Positions 26,217-33,999 of a stretch of DNA of 64,000 nt are shown in pieces. The DNA is taken from assembly GCF_963666675.1 (NCBI RefSeq), contig NZ_OY762929.1:3658001-3722000 (forward strand), in the 5' to 3' direction. How positions within the stretch are numbered: position 1 is the first letter of the stretch; each line of letters starts with the position of its first letter. This DNA is from an uncultured Desulfobacter sp. (lineage in GTDB: Bacteria; Desulfobacterota; Desulfobacteria; Desulfobacterales; Desulfobacteraceae). Below the pieces are notes generated by a model, which searched no databases, was not told the origin of the DNA, and saw nothing but the letters and a program-made list of their open reading frames with translations. The position numbers were made by a program, and so were the translations under genes.

Positions 26217-26296
26217 GTTTTTCCTGGGACACCACAATTGCCGGCTGTACCACAGTGAAAAACGAGGTCAACCCATGGCCGATTTAACAATCCAAT

Positions 26297-27424
26297 TTAA
26301 ATCATCAGGCTCCAGAGGACACCTGCGGCGATGGCAGAACCGATAACGCCGGAAACATTAGGGGCCATGGCGTGCATGAGCAGAAAATTTGACGGATCTT
26401 CCCGCTGACCCACCACATGTACCACCCGGGCGGAGTCGGGCACGGCGGAAACGCCGGCGGCACCGAGCAGGGGATTGATCTTCTTTTTCAAAAACAGGTT
26501 CATGAACTTGGCAAATAACAGTCCGCAGGCGGTTGCAATACCAAAGGAAAGCGCGCCCAACACAAAAATTTTCACGGAGTCCTGGGTCAAAAAGACATCA
26601 CCCTGGGTGGATGCCCCCACGGTAATCCCCAAAAGGATGGTGGCGATGTCAATGAGTGCCGTGCGGGCCGTAGCAGCCAGGCGTTCGGTGACCACAGCCT
26701 CTTTGAGCAGATTGCCAAAACAAAGCATCCCCAAAAGCGGCAGGGCGGCAGGTGCCAGAAAGCAGCAGAGCAGAAAGGCGACGACCGGGAATATTATTTT
26801 TTCGCGTTTTGTGACCTGGCGCGGTTCTTCCATGCGGATAAGCCGTTCTTTGCGCGTGGTTAAAAGCTTCATGATCGGCGGCTGGATGACCGGCACAAGG
26901 GCCATGTAACTGTAAGCGGCAACGGCAATGGGGCCGATAAGATGGGGGGCCAGCTTGGCGGTCAGGAAAATGGCCGTGGGCCCGTCGGCCCCGCCGATGA
27001 TTCCGATGGCGGCAGCCTCTTTGGGCACAAAGCCTAACGCCAGTGCGCCTAAAAATGTAATAAAAATCCCCGCCTGGGCCGCAGCCCCCAAAAGCATGAG
27101 GACCGGTCGTGCCAGAAGGGTTGAAAAATCGGTCATGGCCCCGATGCCCAAAAATATCAAGGGCGGATAAATGCCCTGGGTCACACCGAAATAGAGGTAG
27201 TGGAGCACGGAATTGCTTTCGTAAATACCCAGGCCCAGCCCCTTGAAAATCGGAATATTTCCCACAAGCATGCCGAATCCGATGGGAACCAGCAACAAAG
27301 GTTCATAATCTTTGGCAATGCCTAGATATATAAAGATCATACCGACGATGATCATGATAATGTTTCGGTAGTCGCACAGATAAAACCCGGTGTTCTGAAA
27401 AAATTCTAAAAATAAAGTATCCAT
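26297..27424 (-). CDS. oadB: sodium ion-translocating decarboxylase beta subunit
   Basis: A 375-residue membrane protein of the OadB/MmdB/GcdB family, which couples decarboxylation of a carboxybiotin group to Na+ export. The conserved GIIGGADGPTAIF (helix IV/region IIIa, Na+ site) and GVSAVPDSARVVHVVGQREDPSNFLLMHAMAPNVSGVIGSAIAAG sequence blocks of the family are present. It lies 64 bases after the gamma-type subunit gene. No carboxyltransferase (alpha) or biotin carrier gene is in this window, so its partner must be elsewhere, for example a methylmalonyl-CoA or oxaloacetate decarboxylase. Confidence 0.94.
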   Translation of the reverse strand: MDTLFLEFFQNTGFYLCDYRNIIMIIVGMIFIYLGIAKDYEPLLLVPIGFGMLVGNIPIFKGLGLGIYESNSVLHYLYFGVTQGIYPPLIFLGIGAMTDFSTLLARPVLMLLGAAAQAGIFITFLGALALGFVPKEAAAIGIIGGADGPTAIFLTAKLAPHLIGPIAVAAYSYMALVPVIQPPIMKLLTTRKERLIRMEEPRQVTKREKIIFPVVAFLLCCFLAPAALPLLGMLCFGNLLKEAVVTERLAATARTALIDIATILLGITVGASTQGDVFLTQDSVKIFVLGALSFGIATACGLLFAKFMNLFLKKKINPLLGAAGVSAVPDSARVVHVVGQREDPSNFLLMHAMAPNVSGVIGSAIAAGVLWSLMI

Positions 27425-27488
27425 TGATTCGTTGTTTCTTTCAATTTCCCATGGTCATCAAAAAAATTAATAGTCAATCTTAATGAAT

Positions 27489-27953
27489 TTAAGAAGTGGT
27501 ACGGATGAATATATCCTCATCCCAGGTGAAATACCCCTGCTCATCCGCACACAAAATACCGGATTTGATCAAAAGGGAGATATTGGCATGGGGGTCGCTC
27601 AGACCGGAAAGCTCGGCCATGCGCAAAAGCTTTGGCAAAGCGATCACATCGCCCATGTTCCGGGCCAAAAGGTTATACTGGCTGCACATCTGTTTTTGCC
27701 TTTCGGTGAGCACCATGTAATTTTTAGTGGGCGCCGCCTTGTTTGCTGATTCAGACTTTGCCGCAAACATTCGTTTTATTTTTCCGGGGTCATCATACAG
27801 GGCCACCAGCTTATGAAGCTGGGAGATCAGGGCGGACAGCGTCACAAGCCCTGTGAACACAATGGTGATACCCACAACTGAAATGGCCCACCCGTTGTGG
27901 GCGTTTATGGCCTCTAGCCCATAAAGAACGCCGACAGCGTCAACTCCATTCAC
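27489..27953 (-). CDS. OadG-like gamma subunit of Na+ decarboxylase
   Basis: A 154-residue protein with one membrane helix (about 22-45, WAISVVGITIVFTGLVTLSALISQLHKL), the OadG pattern, followed by a soluble tail. The tail beyond residue 75 (RQKQMCSQYNLLARNMGDVIALPKLLRMAELSGLSDPHANISLLIKSGILCADEQGYFTW) is longer than a plain OadG and resembles a winged-helix-like segment. GTG start after AGAGGTG. First gene of the pair with OadB. Confidence 0.8.
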   Translation of the reverse strand: MNGVDAVGVLYGLEAINAHNGWAISVVGITIVFTGLVTLSALISQLHKLVALYDDPGKIKRMFAAKSESANKAAPTKNYMVLTERQKQMCSQYNLLARNMGDVIALPKLLRMAELSGLSDPHANISLLIKSGILCADEQGYFTWDEDIFIRTTS

Positions 27954-28094
27954 AACACACCTCTTTTTTTAATCTTTAACATGAAGTCACAGTAAACAAC
28001 TGAATTATCGTCATATTTTGTTATTGAGTCGGCCTGAATATGCCTGAATATGATAGGTAGGCAGGTCAGATCGGCCCATGGCTGTTTTTAATGT

Positions 28095-28535
28095 TTAAAT
28101 AACGCCCGTCTCGGCAGGATTTGAACAAAAGGGGGCTTTTTCTTTGCAGAACTGACGCCAGCCGTCCATAATTGATGCTGCCGCCTGGGTGTCCTGACAT
28201 GTCAAATCAAGGATATCCCGGCAAGGTACGACCCAGACCGACCCTTTTTCCAACACCGTGATAGTGGATGAATGTATTCCATCCCGACTCACCATTGATA
28301 AACCTGCAAAATCCCCAGGGCTGCTGAGCACCGCCGCCCTGCCCTCTTCCATGGCCACAAGCAGTGCCCCTTCTTCCAAAAGAAAGAAATACTGGGCGCC
28401 ATGACCAGCCTGGGCCAGCACTTCCCCAGGCATGACCGACCACCTTGAAAACAACGGCACAAGGCTCTCAATATCCTGGGCACCAAGGCCCTTAAAAATA
28501 CTAGATTCTGATAAGCATGCTGCAGAACTGTCCAT
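28095..28535 (-). CDS. cyclic-nucleotide-binding-domain protein
   Basis: A 146-residue single-domain protein with a CRP-like beta-barrel (residues 5-110): IFKGLGAQDIESLVPLFS, PGEVLAQAGHGAQYFFLLEEGALLV, and a phosphate-cassette-like SSPGDFAGLSMV. The canonical Arg of cAMP-binding cassettes is not evident, so the ligand may differ. There is no DNA-binding helix-turn-helix; it stops after a short helical tail with two cysteines. ATG at 28535 after AAGGAGG. It is upstream of OadGB on the same strand, 141 bases away. Confidence 0.85.
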   Translation of the reverse strand: MDSSAACLSESSIFKGLGAQDIESLVPLFSRWSVMPGEVLAQAGHGAQYFFLLEEGALLVAMEEGRAAVLSSPGDFAGLSMVSRDGIHSSTITVLEKGSVWVVPCRDILDLTCQDTQAAASIMDGWRQFCKEKAPFCSNPAETGVI

Positions 28536-29008
28536 ACGCCTCCTTAAAATTATCATTGGAGTTTGAAGCAAGCCTCCCTAAAGAAAGAGTATTCAAGCAT
28601 ATTTTCTAAATTCTGTCGAGCGCAAAACGCCCGATCCAGGGCCGTCATATGTAAAAGTATTGTCGCAGACTTAAATACTCCCATGACGCCCAAACCAAGA
28701 CCGGCCTCATTTAAATCTAAAAAATGGATGAAAACAATAAAGAGCACTGCATTGGAACCCGTTCTTTATCGTTTAAGATAAATCAATACAATGGGATTGA
28801 TAAAAACCCAAAGTACTCTTAATATTAAATTACCATTCGAATTTTTCTTTTTAAAAAATACTTACATAATTCTAATTAGTTAGATGTCAAAAAGAGCTTC
28901 AACATTTGACAAAATACATTGAATACAATATATAGAACACGAATAGAAAATATACTTTAATATAGCGCAAGCCCTTTGGCCCAGCGCAGAAAGAAGAGCT
29001 ATTTATTT
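28536..29008. other. 473-base AT-rich intergenic region
   Basis: Lies between divergent genes. Short readings on both strands (28553-28781) overlap each other and lack support. The 3' part carries the proV promoter candidate. Confidence 0.5.
28906..28934 (+). promoter_or_regulatory. candidate sigma70-type promoter of proVWX
   Basis: Perfect TTGACA (28906-28911), 17-base spacer, TATATA (28929-28934), in a long AT-rich tract about 75 bases before the proV start. One of the best hexamer pairs in the window. Confidence 0.6.
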
Positions 29009-30268
29009 ATGGATCAAATCATTATCAAGAATATATTTAAGATATTCGGCCCGGATCCCAAAAAGGCAATATCCCTCATTGATCAGGGTTTAACAAAAGA
29101 AGAAGTACTTGAAAAAACCGGCATGACCGTAGGCGTAAACAATGCAGATTTTTCCATCAAACGCGGAGAAATATTTGTGGTCATGGGCCTGTCCGGATCA
29201 GGTAAATCCACCCTGGTCAGGATGTTTAACCGGCTCATTGAGCCATCGGCCGGAGAAATCCACATTAACGGTCAGAACATTACGACCATGGCAAATAAGG
29301 ATCTTGTGAAATTCAGGCTAAAACACATGAGCATGGTGTTTCAATCCTTTGCACTGATGCCTCATCTCACAGTGCTGGAGAATGCCGCATTCGGCCTCGA
29401 ACTGGCCGGGGAACCCAAATCCGTGCGCAGCCAGCGGGCAAAAGAGGCATTGAGCCAGGTGGGCCTTGAAGGCTGGGAGGATCAGTACCCCAAGCAACTT
29501 TCGGGCGGCATGCAGCAGCGCGTCGGCCTGGCCAGGGCATTGGCGGCGGACCCGGATATCATGCTGATGGACGAGGCGTTTTCGGCTTTGGACCCGCTGA
29601 TCCGCACGGAGATGCAGGATGAACTGCTCAAGCTCCAGGAAGACAGTGACCGAACCATCGTTTTTATCTCCCATGACCTGGATGAGGCCCTTCGCATCGG
29701 TGACCGCATTGCAATCATGGAAGGCGGCCGTGTGGTTCAGGTGGGCACCCCCGAAGAGATTCTCCAAAATCCGGCCGACGATTACGTCCGGGCCTTTTTC
29801 CGAGGGGTTGACCCCACCAACGTCATTTCGGCCGGAGATATTGTCAACACCCATTACCCCACGATCATCAAGACCAAAAAAGGGGATATCCGAAGCTCTC
29901 TGGAACTTCTAAACGCCAGGGATTTCAACCACGCATACGTGCTGAATCCCAAACGCCAGTTTCTGGGGATCGTATCCATTGACTCCCTCCAGGATGCAGT
30001 GGAAAAAGGCCGGTCCAAAGAGTCCATTGAAATCTGTTATCTGCCGGAGGTCATTCCGGCCAACATCAATGATAATATGCAGGACATCCTGCCCGAAGTG
30101 GCCTCCAAGGGATTTCCCGTACCGGTACTTGATGACAACAATGTATTTAAAGGCGTGGTGTCAAAAAACAGATTTCTCAAAACCCTTCACAAGTCGGATG
30201 TTAACGGCCATAACGGCTCCGGAAACGAATATGAAGAACCTTCCCAACCCATTCAAACAGCTCTTTAG
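29009..30268 (+). CDS. proV: glycine betaine/proline ABC transporter ATP-binding protein
   Basis: A 419-residue ProV/OpuAA ATPase. The family-specific N-terminal extension (KIFGPDPKKAISLIDQGLTKEE) precedes the ATPase domain: Walker A GLSGSGKST at 60-68, signature LSGGMQQRVGLARA near 170, Walker B IMLMDEAFSALD. Residues 280-395 form tandem CBS domains that in OpuA sense ionic strength and cyclic-di-AMP. ATG at 29009 chosen to match the family start; a purine-rich AAGAAGAG precedes it. First gene of proVWX, for osmoprotectant uptake. Confidence 0.95.
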   Translation: MDQIIIKNIFKIFGPDPKKAISLIDQGLTKEEVLEKTGMTVGVNNADFSIKRGEIFVVMGLSGSGKSTLVRMFNRLIEPSAGEIHINGQNITTMANKDLVKFRLKHMSMVFQSFALMPHLTVLENAAFGLELAGEPKSVRSQRAKEALSQVGLEGWEDQYPKQLSGGMQQRVGLARALAADPDIMLMDEAFSALDPLIRTEMQDELLKLQEDSDRTIVFISHDLDEALRIGDRIAIMEGGRVVQVGTPEEILQNPADDYVRAFFRGVDPTNVISAGDIVNTHYPTIIKTKKGDIRSSLELLNARDFNHAYVLNPKRQFLGIVSIDSLQDAVEKGRSKESIEICYLPEVIPANINDNMQDILPEVASKGFPVPVLDDNNVFKGVVSKNRFLKTLHKSDVNGHNGSGNEYEEPSQPIQTAL

Positions 30269-30282
30269 CAGGAAAATTAATT

Positions 30283-31116
30283 ATGTTTGATGAAAAAGTA
30301 CTCCCCATAGATATCTGGATCACTGCATTTGTTGACTGGCTGGTCAATAATTACCGTGACATATTTCAAATTATAAAATGGCCGGTTGAACAAATCCTCA
30401 CCGGTTTTGACATTGGCCTTAATGCGGTTCCGCCCATCATCGTTATCGCAGTTCTGGCATTTTGTGCATGGCGCTTTTCAGGATGGGGGCTGGCTGTTTT
30501 CAGTATTATCGCCATGGTCTTTATCGGACTGATCGGATTCTGGTCGGACACCATGACCACCCTGGCCATGGTGCTGGCGTCGGTTTTGTTTTCCACCATA
30601 GTCGGTGTGCCGGTCGGCATAGCCGCAGGCAGAAGCGACCGGGTGGAAACCATTATCAGGCCCTTTTTAGATGCCATGCAGACCACCCCGTCCTTTGTAT
30701 ACCTGGTTCCCATTGTCATGCTCTTTTCCGTGGGTAATGTGGCAGGCGTTCTTGCCACCATTATTTTTGCCATGCCCCCCATCATCCGCCTGACAAGCCT
30801 GGGAATCCGAGGTGTGCACCCCGAACTTATAGAAGCGGCTACCGCATTTGGCGCCACCCGCAAACAGGTGTTGTTCAAGGTTCAGATTCCGCTGGCCATG
30901 CCCACCATACTGGCAGGACTGAACCAAACCATTATGATGGCCCTTGCCATGGTGGTTATTGCAGCCCTGATCGGCGCCGGCGGCCTGGGATCTCCTGTAA
31001 TTCAAGGGCTGAACACATTGGATATCGGTCTTGCCGTAATGGCCGGCTTAAGCATCGTCCTTGTGGCGGTCGTGCTGGACAGGATTACCCAATCCATGGC
31101 CGGCAAGAATCAGTGA
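30283..31116 (+). CDS. proW: glycine betaine/proline ABC transporter permease
   Basis: A 277-residue permease. The N-terminal extension precedes a binding-protein-dependent permease domain with the EAA-type coupling loop (ELIEAATAFGATRKQVLFKVQIPLAMPTILAGLNQ). It lies 14 bases after proV, with AGGAAAATT before its ATG. Works with ProV and ProX. Confidence 0.95.
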   Translation: MFDEKVLPIDIWITAFVDWLVNNYRDIFQIIKWPVEQILTGFDIGLNAVPPIIVIAVLAFCAWRFSGWGLAVFSIIAMVFIGLIGFWSDTMTTLAMVLASVLFSTIVGVPVGIAAGRSDRVETIIRPFLDAMQTTPSFVYLVPIVMLFSVGNVAGVLATIIFAMPPIIRLTSLGIRGVHPELIEAATAFGATRKQVLFKVQIPLAMPTILAGLNQTIMMALAMVVIAALIGAGGLGSPVIQGLNTLDIGLAVMAGLSIVLVAVVLDRITQSMAGKNQ

Positions 31117-31255
31117 TCAGGCAAAATACGCCCCACCTGTGCCTTGCAATTCGGTAATTTTTTGTCTAACTATATAACAAAAATAAAATCAAGGGATAAC
31201 CAAGACATTCAGATTGATTATCCCAATAGGTTTAACAAAAAATAAAGGAGAAATT

Positions 31256-32290
31256 ATGAGCGTCGTAAAAAACATCTGCTTTTTTCTGATCGCAGTTTTC
31301 TTGATTACAGCTACGCCGGTCTGGGCATCTTCAGATAAACCCGGAGAGGGTGTGACCGTCAAACCGGCACGGGCAACCTGGAACACAGGTTATTTCCAGG
31401 AAGCGATTGTCAGCCGGGCGTTGACTGAATTGGGTTACAACGTCAAAAACCCCAAAGACCTTAAAAACCCGATTTTTTATAAAGCATTAACCCTGGGTGA
31501 TTTAGACTACTGGTGCAATGGCTGGTTCCCCATGCACAACGACCAGTTGCCTAAAAATTTCAACGACAAGGCCCAAAAAATAGGGTATGTGGCAAAGGCC
31601 GGCGGCCTCCAGGGATATCTGGTATCCAAAGATGCGGTTGAAAAATACAACATCAAATCATTGGATGACTTCAAACGTGAAGAAGTTAAAAAAGCCTTTG
31701 ATAAAAACCATGACGGCAAAGCCGATCTCACCGCCTGCCCGCCTGGCTGGGGCTGCGAGAAAATCATCTCACACCACATGAAAGTGTATAACCTGGAAGA
31801 CGACATCAATCCTGTAAAAGCGTCATACGAAGCAGGCATGGCGTCTGCCATCGGCGCATACAAAGCTGGAGAACCCATCTTCTTTTACACCTGGACTCCG
31901 AACTGGACCGTATATAAACTCAAACCAGGCAAAGACGTGATGTGGGTCAACGTGCCTAAAATTCTGCCCACTGAAGCCCAGGCCTCGGCTGTGGACAGAA
32001 TGACCCAGTCCGGTGTTAATGGCGCTGTGACGGATCCGGTGAAACTGGGGTTTGTGGTTTCGGATATCCGCATTGTGGCCAACAAAAAATTTCTGGCAGA
32101 CAACCCTGCGGCCAAAAAATTTTTTGAACTATTCACCCTGCCCCTGGCAGATATCAACGAGCAGAACACCCGTATGAATGCAGGTGAAAAATCAGCCAAA
32201 GATATCCAGAAGCATGTCACCGAATGGATTGCTAAAAATCAGGCAAAATGGGACGACTGGCTGGCCCAGGCCCGGGCCGCGGCACAATAA
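31256..32290 (+). CDS. proX: glycine betaine-binding periplasmic protein
   Basis: A 344-residue ProX receptor. Signal peptide 1-25 (cleavage after VWA); the mature protein has the OpuAC/ProX layout, including LDYWCNGWFPMHN and TWTPNWTVYKL, whose Trp/Tyr residues form the aromatic cage for the trimethylammonium group. Cys pairs (WCNGW, CPPGWGC) are as in E. coli ProX. ATG at 31256 after AAAGGAG. A strong terminator follows. Confidence 0.95.
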   Translation: MSVVKNICFFLIAVFLITATPVWASSDKPGEGVTVKPARATWNTGYFQEAIVSRALTELGYNVKNPKDLKNPIFYKALTLGDLDYWCNGWFPMHNDQLPKNFNDKAQKIGYVAKAGGLQGYLVSKDAVEKYNIKSLDDFKREEVKKAFDKNHDGKADLTACPPGWGCEKIISHHMKVYNLEDDINPVKASYEAGMASAIGAYKAGEPIFFYTWTPNWTVYKLKPGKDVMWVNVPKILPTEAQASAVDRMTQSGVNGAVTDPVKLGFVVSDIRIVANKKFLADNPAAKKFFELFTLPLADINEQNTRMNAGEKSAKDIQKHVTEWIAKNQAKWDDWLAQARAAAQ

Positions 32291-32312
32291 ACCGCTCTTT
32301 TTTTCGACTGAC

Positions 32313-32357
32313 AAGTCCCCGGGCAGAAATATTTTTCTGTTCGGGGACTTTTTTTTG
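32313..32357 (+). terminator. rho-independent terminator of proVWX
   Basis: AAGTCCCCG (32313-32321) pairs with CGGGGACTT (32342-32350), with an inner CAGAAA/TTTCTG helix, followed by eight or nine T. A textbook intrinsic terminator. Confidence 0.93.
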
Positions 32358-32395
32358 CGGGTAGAGGCTTAAGTTTTTTAACGGTTACGAAACTC

Positions 32396-32464
32396 ACAGG
32401 TTAGCCGCTCGACAACCCGAAAGGGCGAGTGGTTCAACCACTAAAGAGTTGACTGCAAACCTGT
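32396..32464 (+). ncRNA. possible structured leader (three-way junction) of the nucleoside transporter operon
   Basis: 69 bases that can fold as a three-way junction. P1: ACAGGTT (32396-32402) with AACCTGT (32458-32464). P2: CCGCTCG (32405-32411) with CGAGTGG (32426-32432), with an ACAA bulge and an inner CCC-GAAA-GGG hairpin. P3: TCAAC (32434-32438) with GTTGA (32448-32452). A second CCTGT at 32479-32483 could compete for P1. It lies 60 bases before a BMP-type nucleoside receptor gene. It matches no riboswitch class I know. A sigma70-like promoter at 32449-32478 overlaps it and would argue against it being transcribed from there. Confidence 0.3.
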
Positions 32465-32478
32465 ATTTATCGTATGAT
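32449..32478 (+). promoter_or_regulatory. candidate promoter of the nucleoside transporter operon
   Basis: TTGACT (32449-32454), 18-base spacer, TATGAT (32473-32478), each one mismatch from consensus, about 45 bases before the BMP receptor start. It competes with the structured-leader reading of the same DNA. Confidence 0.45.
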
Positions 32479-32523
32479 CCTGTAATTTTCTTGATACCTA
32501 TATCATAAATACTGGAGATAACG

Positions 32524-33783
32524 ATGAAAACCAAAATGAATGTGCTGATTGTCGGTTTTGTTTTTCTTTTCGCCCTGATTCTTGCCGGATGCGGAGAGCA
32601 GGATAAGCCAGAGCAAGCCCCTGAAACTGCCGCAGAAGTCAAGGGAGATGCGCTTGAGAAGACAGCGTTATCCCAGAACGCATCAACTACGGAAAAGAAA
32701 CTGAAAGCCGGCTTTATCTATGTGGGGCCTGTGGGTGATTACGGGTGGTCCCATGCCCATGATTTGGGTAAAAGACATGTTGAATCCCTTTACCCCTGGT
32801 TGGACACCGTTATTGTAGAATCCGTCAACGAAGCCGATTCTCTGCGAATCATGGATCGCCTTGTCCAGCAACAGAAATGCGATGTGATCTTCACCACCAG
32901 CTTCGGCTACATGGACGATACGGTTAAGGCCGCTGAGAAATATCCGGATACAAAATTCATGCACTGCGCGGGTTTCAAAAGGGCCGCCAACCTGGGAACC
33001 TATTTTGGTGATCTGTATCAGATGTATTACCTCAACGGCATGATGGCAGGCGCATTGACCCAATCCAATAAACTGGGTTATGTGGCCGCATATCCCATTC
33101 CGGAACTGATCCGTCATATCAATGCATATGCATTGGGCGCCAAGGCCGTCAACCCCGACGCCGTCGTCAACATAAAATGGATCTATGCCTGGTATGGTCC
33201 GGACAAAGCCAAGGAAGCGGCCGAAGCACTGATCGCCGAAGGCTGTGACGCACTGGCCTTTACCGAGGATACCCCGGCAGCTATTGAAGTGGGCCAGGCC
33301 CATTGTGATAAAGGCAAACAGATTTACACATTCTCCCATTATTCCCCTATGCAGGCATACGGCAAAGACTCCGTGGTGTCCGGCCAGCGCATGAACTGGG
33401 GCGGGATGTATGCAAAAATCCTAAAAGACATCCATGACGGCACCTGGAATCCCAGCCAGGATATCTGGTGGCTAACCAAGGAAGGGGCAGCCATTTTGGG
33501 CGGCAGCACCGAAGACGTCATCAACCCCAAATTTGTTGAGCCCTTAAAGCAAGCCATGATCGAGACGGAACAATTTGGCGAAATCAGTGCCTTTGACCTG
33601 GTCATGAAACGCTATGACCAGATGAAACAGGGTGTTGACGTGTTTGATCCGTTCATGGGCCCGATCTCAGACAACACCGGCGAAATCAAAATTAATGCTG
33701 GGGAACAGGCGTCCAAGGATGATCTGCTTTCCATGATGTACTATGTAGACAATGTGAAAGGCGAAATCCCCAACAGCAACTAA
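32524..33783 (+). CDS. BMP family nucleoside-binding lipoprotein
   Basis: A 419-residue lipoprotein receptor. Lipobox LAGC (Cys22 or 23) ends a clear signal peptide, followed by a Glu/Ala/Lys linker and a Bmp/PnrA domain: GFIYVGPVGDYGWSHAHDLGKR, a typical nucleoside-receptor start, and FTEDTPAAIEVG. Such proteins bind purine nucleosides. GGAG precedes the ATG. It is followed by an ATPase and two permeases, the YufNOPQ/NupNOPQ layout. It could also bind autoinducer-2-like or riboflavin ligands, as some family members do. Confidence 0.92.
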   Translation: MKTKMNVLIVGFVFLFALILAGCGEQDKPEQAPETAAEVKGDALEKTALSQNASTTEKKLKAGFIYVGPVGDYGWSHAHDLGKRHVESLYPWLDTVIVESVNEADSLRIMDRLVQQQKCDVIFTTSFGYMDDTVKAAEKYPDTKFMHCAGFKRAANLGTYFGDLYQMYYLNGMMAGALTQSNKLGYVAAYPIPELIRHINAYALGAKAVNPDAVVNIKWIYAWYGPDKAKEAAEALIAEGCDALAFTEDTPAAIEVGQAHCDKGKQIYTFSHYSPMQAYGKDSVVSGQRMNWGGMYAKILKDIHDGTWNPSQDIWWLTKEGAAILGGSTEDVINPKFVEPLKQAMIETEQFGEISAFDLVMKRYDQMKQGVDVFDPFMGPISDNTGEIKINAGEQASKDDLLSMMYYVDNVKGEIPNSN

Positions 33784-33944
33784 TGTTTGAACAAATATTC
33801 ACCCATCTGCGGCGTTGCAGGAAAATTTGCAGTCCTCACAACCTTCCAGGTTGCTCCGGTTACAAATTTTTCTGCGCCTTGCATCTGGGCAAATCTTTGC
33901 CCAAACACGGCTATTATTAAGGCAAAAAATAAAAACAGGACTAC

Positions 33945-33980
33945 CATAAAGGCCGGGAAGAGTGTTTTCCGGCCTTTATG
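33945..33980 (+). repeat. perfect 12-bp hairpin between receptor and ATPase genes
   Basis: CATAAAGGCCGG (33945-33956) pairs fully with CCGGCCTTTATG (33969-33980), 12-base loop, 19 bases before the ATPase start. No T run follows. Such hairpins after binding-protein genes often protect the receptor mRNA and lower downstream expression. Confidence 0.8.
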
Positions 33981-33999
33981 ATTGAATACGAATACGACC

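Noticed and set aside
28553..28781. overlapping short readings on both strands
   Set aside because: They contradict each other, are AT-rich and lack supporting ribosome sites.
32439..32465. tRNA-Cys-like anticodon loop (CTGCAAA)
   Set aside because: No paired anticodon stem, no T-arm consensus and no matching acceptor; P1 pairing explains the sequence better.
33787..33981. 64-codon reading between receptor and ATPase genes
   Set aside because: Runs through the 12-bp hairpin and has no ribosome site or family.
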